A stretch of DNA of 64,000 bases, from NCBI RefSeq assembly GCF_009806985.1, contig NZ_WUAX01000011.1, positions 62,001 through 126,000 of the forward strand. Direction: 5' to 3'. Within the stretch, counting starts at the first letter, position 1. Every line of letters begins with the position of its first letter. Below the pieces are notes generated by a model. That model was given only the letters and a program-made list of their open reading frames with translations. It searched no databases and was not told where the DNA came from. Source of the DNA: Halorubrum sp. JWXQ-INN 858 (GTDB lineage Archaea; Halobacteriota; Halobacteria; Halobacteriales; Haloferacaceae). Position numbers and translations under genes: made by a program. Positions 63,014 through 64,000 of the stretch are shown one piece after another.

Positions 63014-63496
63014 ATGAGCGAGACGGCGACCCTCGCGGAGTCGTACACCGAGATGACGGAGCTGCTCCTGCCGAACGACACGAACAACCTCGGCCGAGCG
63101 CTCGGCGGGGCCGTGTTACACTGGATGGACATCTGCGGGGCGATCGCCGGGATGCGATTTGCGAGCCGACAGGTGGTCACCGCCTCGATGGACCACGTCG
63201 ACTTCCTCTCGCCGATCGAGATGGGCGAGGTCGTCGTGATCGAGGGGTACGTGTTCAACACCGGCCGCACGAGCCTCGACGTGAAAGTCGACGTCCGCGC
63301 CGAGAACCCGAGGACCGACGAGCAGCGCCGCGCGACGACCTCGTATTTCACGTTCGTCGCGCTCGACGACGAGGGCGTTCCCACCGAGGTTCCGGACCTC
63401 GAATGCCCGACCGAGAGCGAGGCGGCGCTGCGAGCCGAAGCGATCGAGGGTCGCCGCGAACAGCTCCGAAGCGTCGTCGAACGGTACGACCTCTGA
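63014..63496 (+). CDS. Acyl-CoA thioesterase (hotdog fold, BACH/YciA type)
   Basis: A 160-residue enzyme that hydrolyses acyl-CoA to acid and CoA. It shows LLLPNDTNNLGRALGGAVLHWMD, with the active-site Asn/Asp region near residues 21-40, ASMDHVDFLSPIEMGEVV and VFNTGRTSLDVKVDV. It matches a single hotdog domain that works as an oligomer. The acyl chain length is unknown. Confidence 0.9.
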   Translation: MSETATLAESYTEMTELLLPNDTNNLGRALGGAVLHWMDICGAIAGMRFASRQVVTASMDHVDFLSPIEMGEVVVIEGYVFNTGRTSLDVKVDVRAENPRTDEQRRATTSYFTFVALDDEGVPTEVPDLECPTESEAALRAEAIEGRREQLRSVVERYDL

Positions 63497-63795
63497 GGCG
63501 TTCGGCCCTCGCGGAGACGGCGCTGACGGGCGAACGAATTATAACGGATTGACACGTACAGCTACGGTGCCGGGGTGCCACGCGATCGGCAGCGACGTCG
63601 GGGTGACGCCGCCGGCCGGCCTGCCCGGACGGCCGGACCGCGCCCCCGGCGCTTCAGGCGACCGCTTTGCCCGGGCGGTCGCTCCCGGTGTCGCGACGGC
63701 TGCCTGCCCGGGCGGCCGTCGCGTTTTTCGCCGATCGACGCGTCGCCACGAGCTCTCGCCGGCGACGTCCCGATCCCGGTAGCGGGCCCTCAATC
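63497..63795. other. Gene-free stretch before the right edge
   Basis: About 300 bases. A TATA-like aattataac lies near 63537, and a tgcccgggcgg segment occurs twice (near 63668 and 63706). No ORF here is convincing by composition. Confidence 0.5.
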
Positions 63796-64000
63796 TCACT
63801 CGGTCGCGGCCCCGTGAGCACGGACGGCCAGGTCGGCGAGCGCGCCGACGTCGGGAGCGGTCGACAGGTGTGACACGCAGCCGCAGTCCGAGGAGCCGAA
63901 CCCGTCGACCGGGCCCTCGGGGAGCCGACCCGCGACGACACACTCGACGTCGGCCCCCGCGCTTTCGATGACGCGGTCGATCCGCGTCTCCGAATGTCCG
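63796..64000 (-). CDS. C-terminal part of an unrecognised protein, cut by the window edge
   Basis: The last 67 codons of a gene reading in from the right edge. The visible part starts GHSETRIDRVIESAGADVE and contains SSDCGCVSH, a CxC pair near a histidine that may bind metal, and ends AVRAHGAATE. I do not recognise the family; codon use looks coding. Confidence 0.6.
   Translation of the reverse strand, partial: GHSETRIDRVIESAGADVECVVAGRLPEGPVDGFGSSDCGCVSHLSTAPDVGALADLAVRAHGAATE

Overview
The window looks like a chromosome segment of a haloarchaeon, most likely a Halorubrum-type member of the Haloferacales. Coding DNA is very GC-rich and the predicted proteins are strongly acidic. Many start codons sit about 25-30 bases behind a TATA box with no room for a ribosome binding site, as in leaderless haloarchaeal mRNAs. 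Lineage-typical genes are present: aglB, a halocyanin, gamma-glutamylcysteine ligase, fibrillarin/Nop5, archaeal CoaD and a Hel308-type helicase. I see no tRNA, rRNA, insertion sequence, CRISPR array or replication origin.

Layout. 0.1-12.5 kb is a protein N-glycosylation locus: a DUF368 (PopT-like) membrane protein behind aglB, then a visibly lower-GC block (methyltransferase, APH-fold kinase, GT4, GT2, a ParB/Srx-like protein), then a flippase and a UDP-sugar dehydrogenase. 12.5-25.9 kb holds a Hel308-like helicase lacking its usual C-terminus, glutamate dehydrogenase, a DUF4349 lipoprotein, an EamA transporter, an Rsm22-like methyltransferase, prephenate dehydrogenase, an AbrB-PhoU regulator, small conserved proteins, a nitrilase-family hydrolase, a 650-base gene-free stretch and MsrA. 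26-35.7 kb carries RibH, an aminotransferase, UspA, GatC-GatA, small haloarchaeal proteins, methylmalonyl-CoA epimerase, CoaD and GshA. 35.8-47.6 kb carries the fibrillarin/Nop5 pair, a CBS-ParB protein, the TrkH/TrkA potassium system, halocyanin, MenC-MenA and a lone N6-adenine DNA methylase. 47.9-56.4 kb is the branched-chain amino-acid cluster leuA, ilvB, ilvN, ilvC, a 43-residue microprotein, leuC, leuD and leuB. 56.4-64 kb holds UPF0212, an XRE-CBS regulator, PurM, an M50 protease, a TraB-family protein, a membrane-anchored ArsR regulator, a bifunctional-nuclease-family protein and an acyl-CoA thioesterase.

The most striking observation is in the 380 bases between leuA and ilvB. A TATA box positioned for a leaderless start at 49333 precedes a 24-codon ORF ending in Val-Ala-Thr-Ile-Ile-Val-Gly-Val-stop. 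Its last codons form one arm of a perfect 7-bp hairpin whose loop holds the stop codon, and a larger stem-loop follows before ilvB. This is the layout of a bacterial ilv leader-peptide attenuator, here on an archaeal ilvBNC-leuCDB operon. I know of no description of it in archaea, but I could not search.

Other notable points: the leuA reading frame is broken near its N-terminus; DUF368 sits directly behind aglB, suggesting a role in dolichyl-phosphate recycling; and many short tandem arrays (three of them with an 18-base unit) cluster at gene ends.
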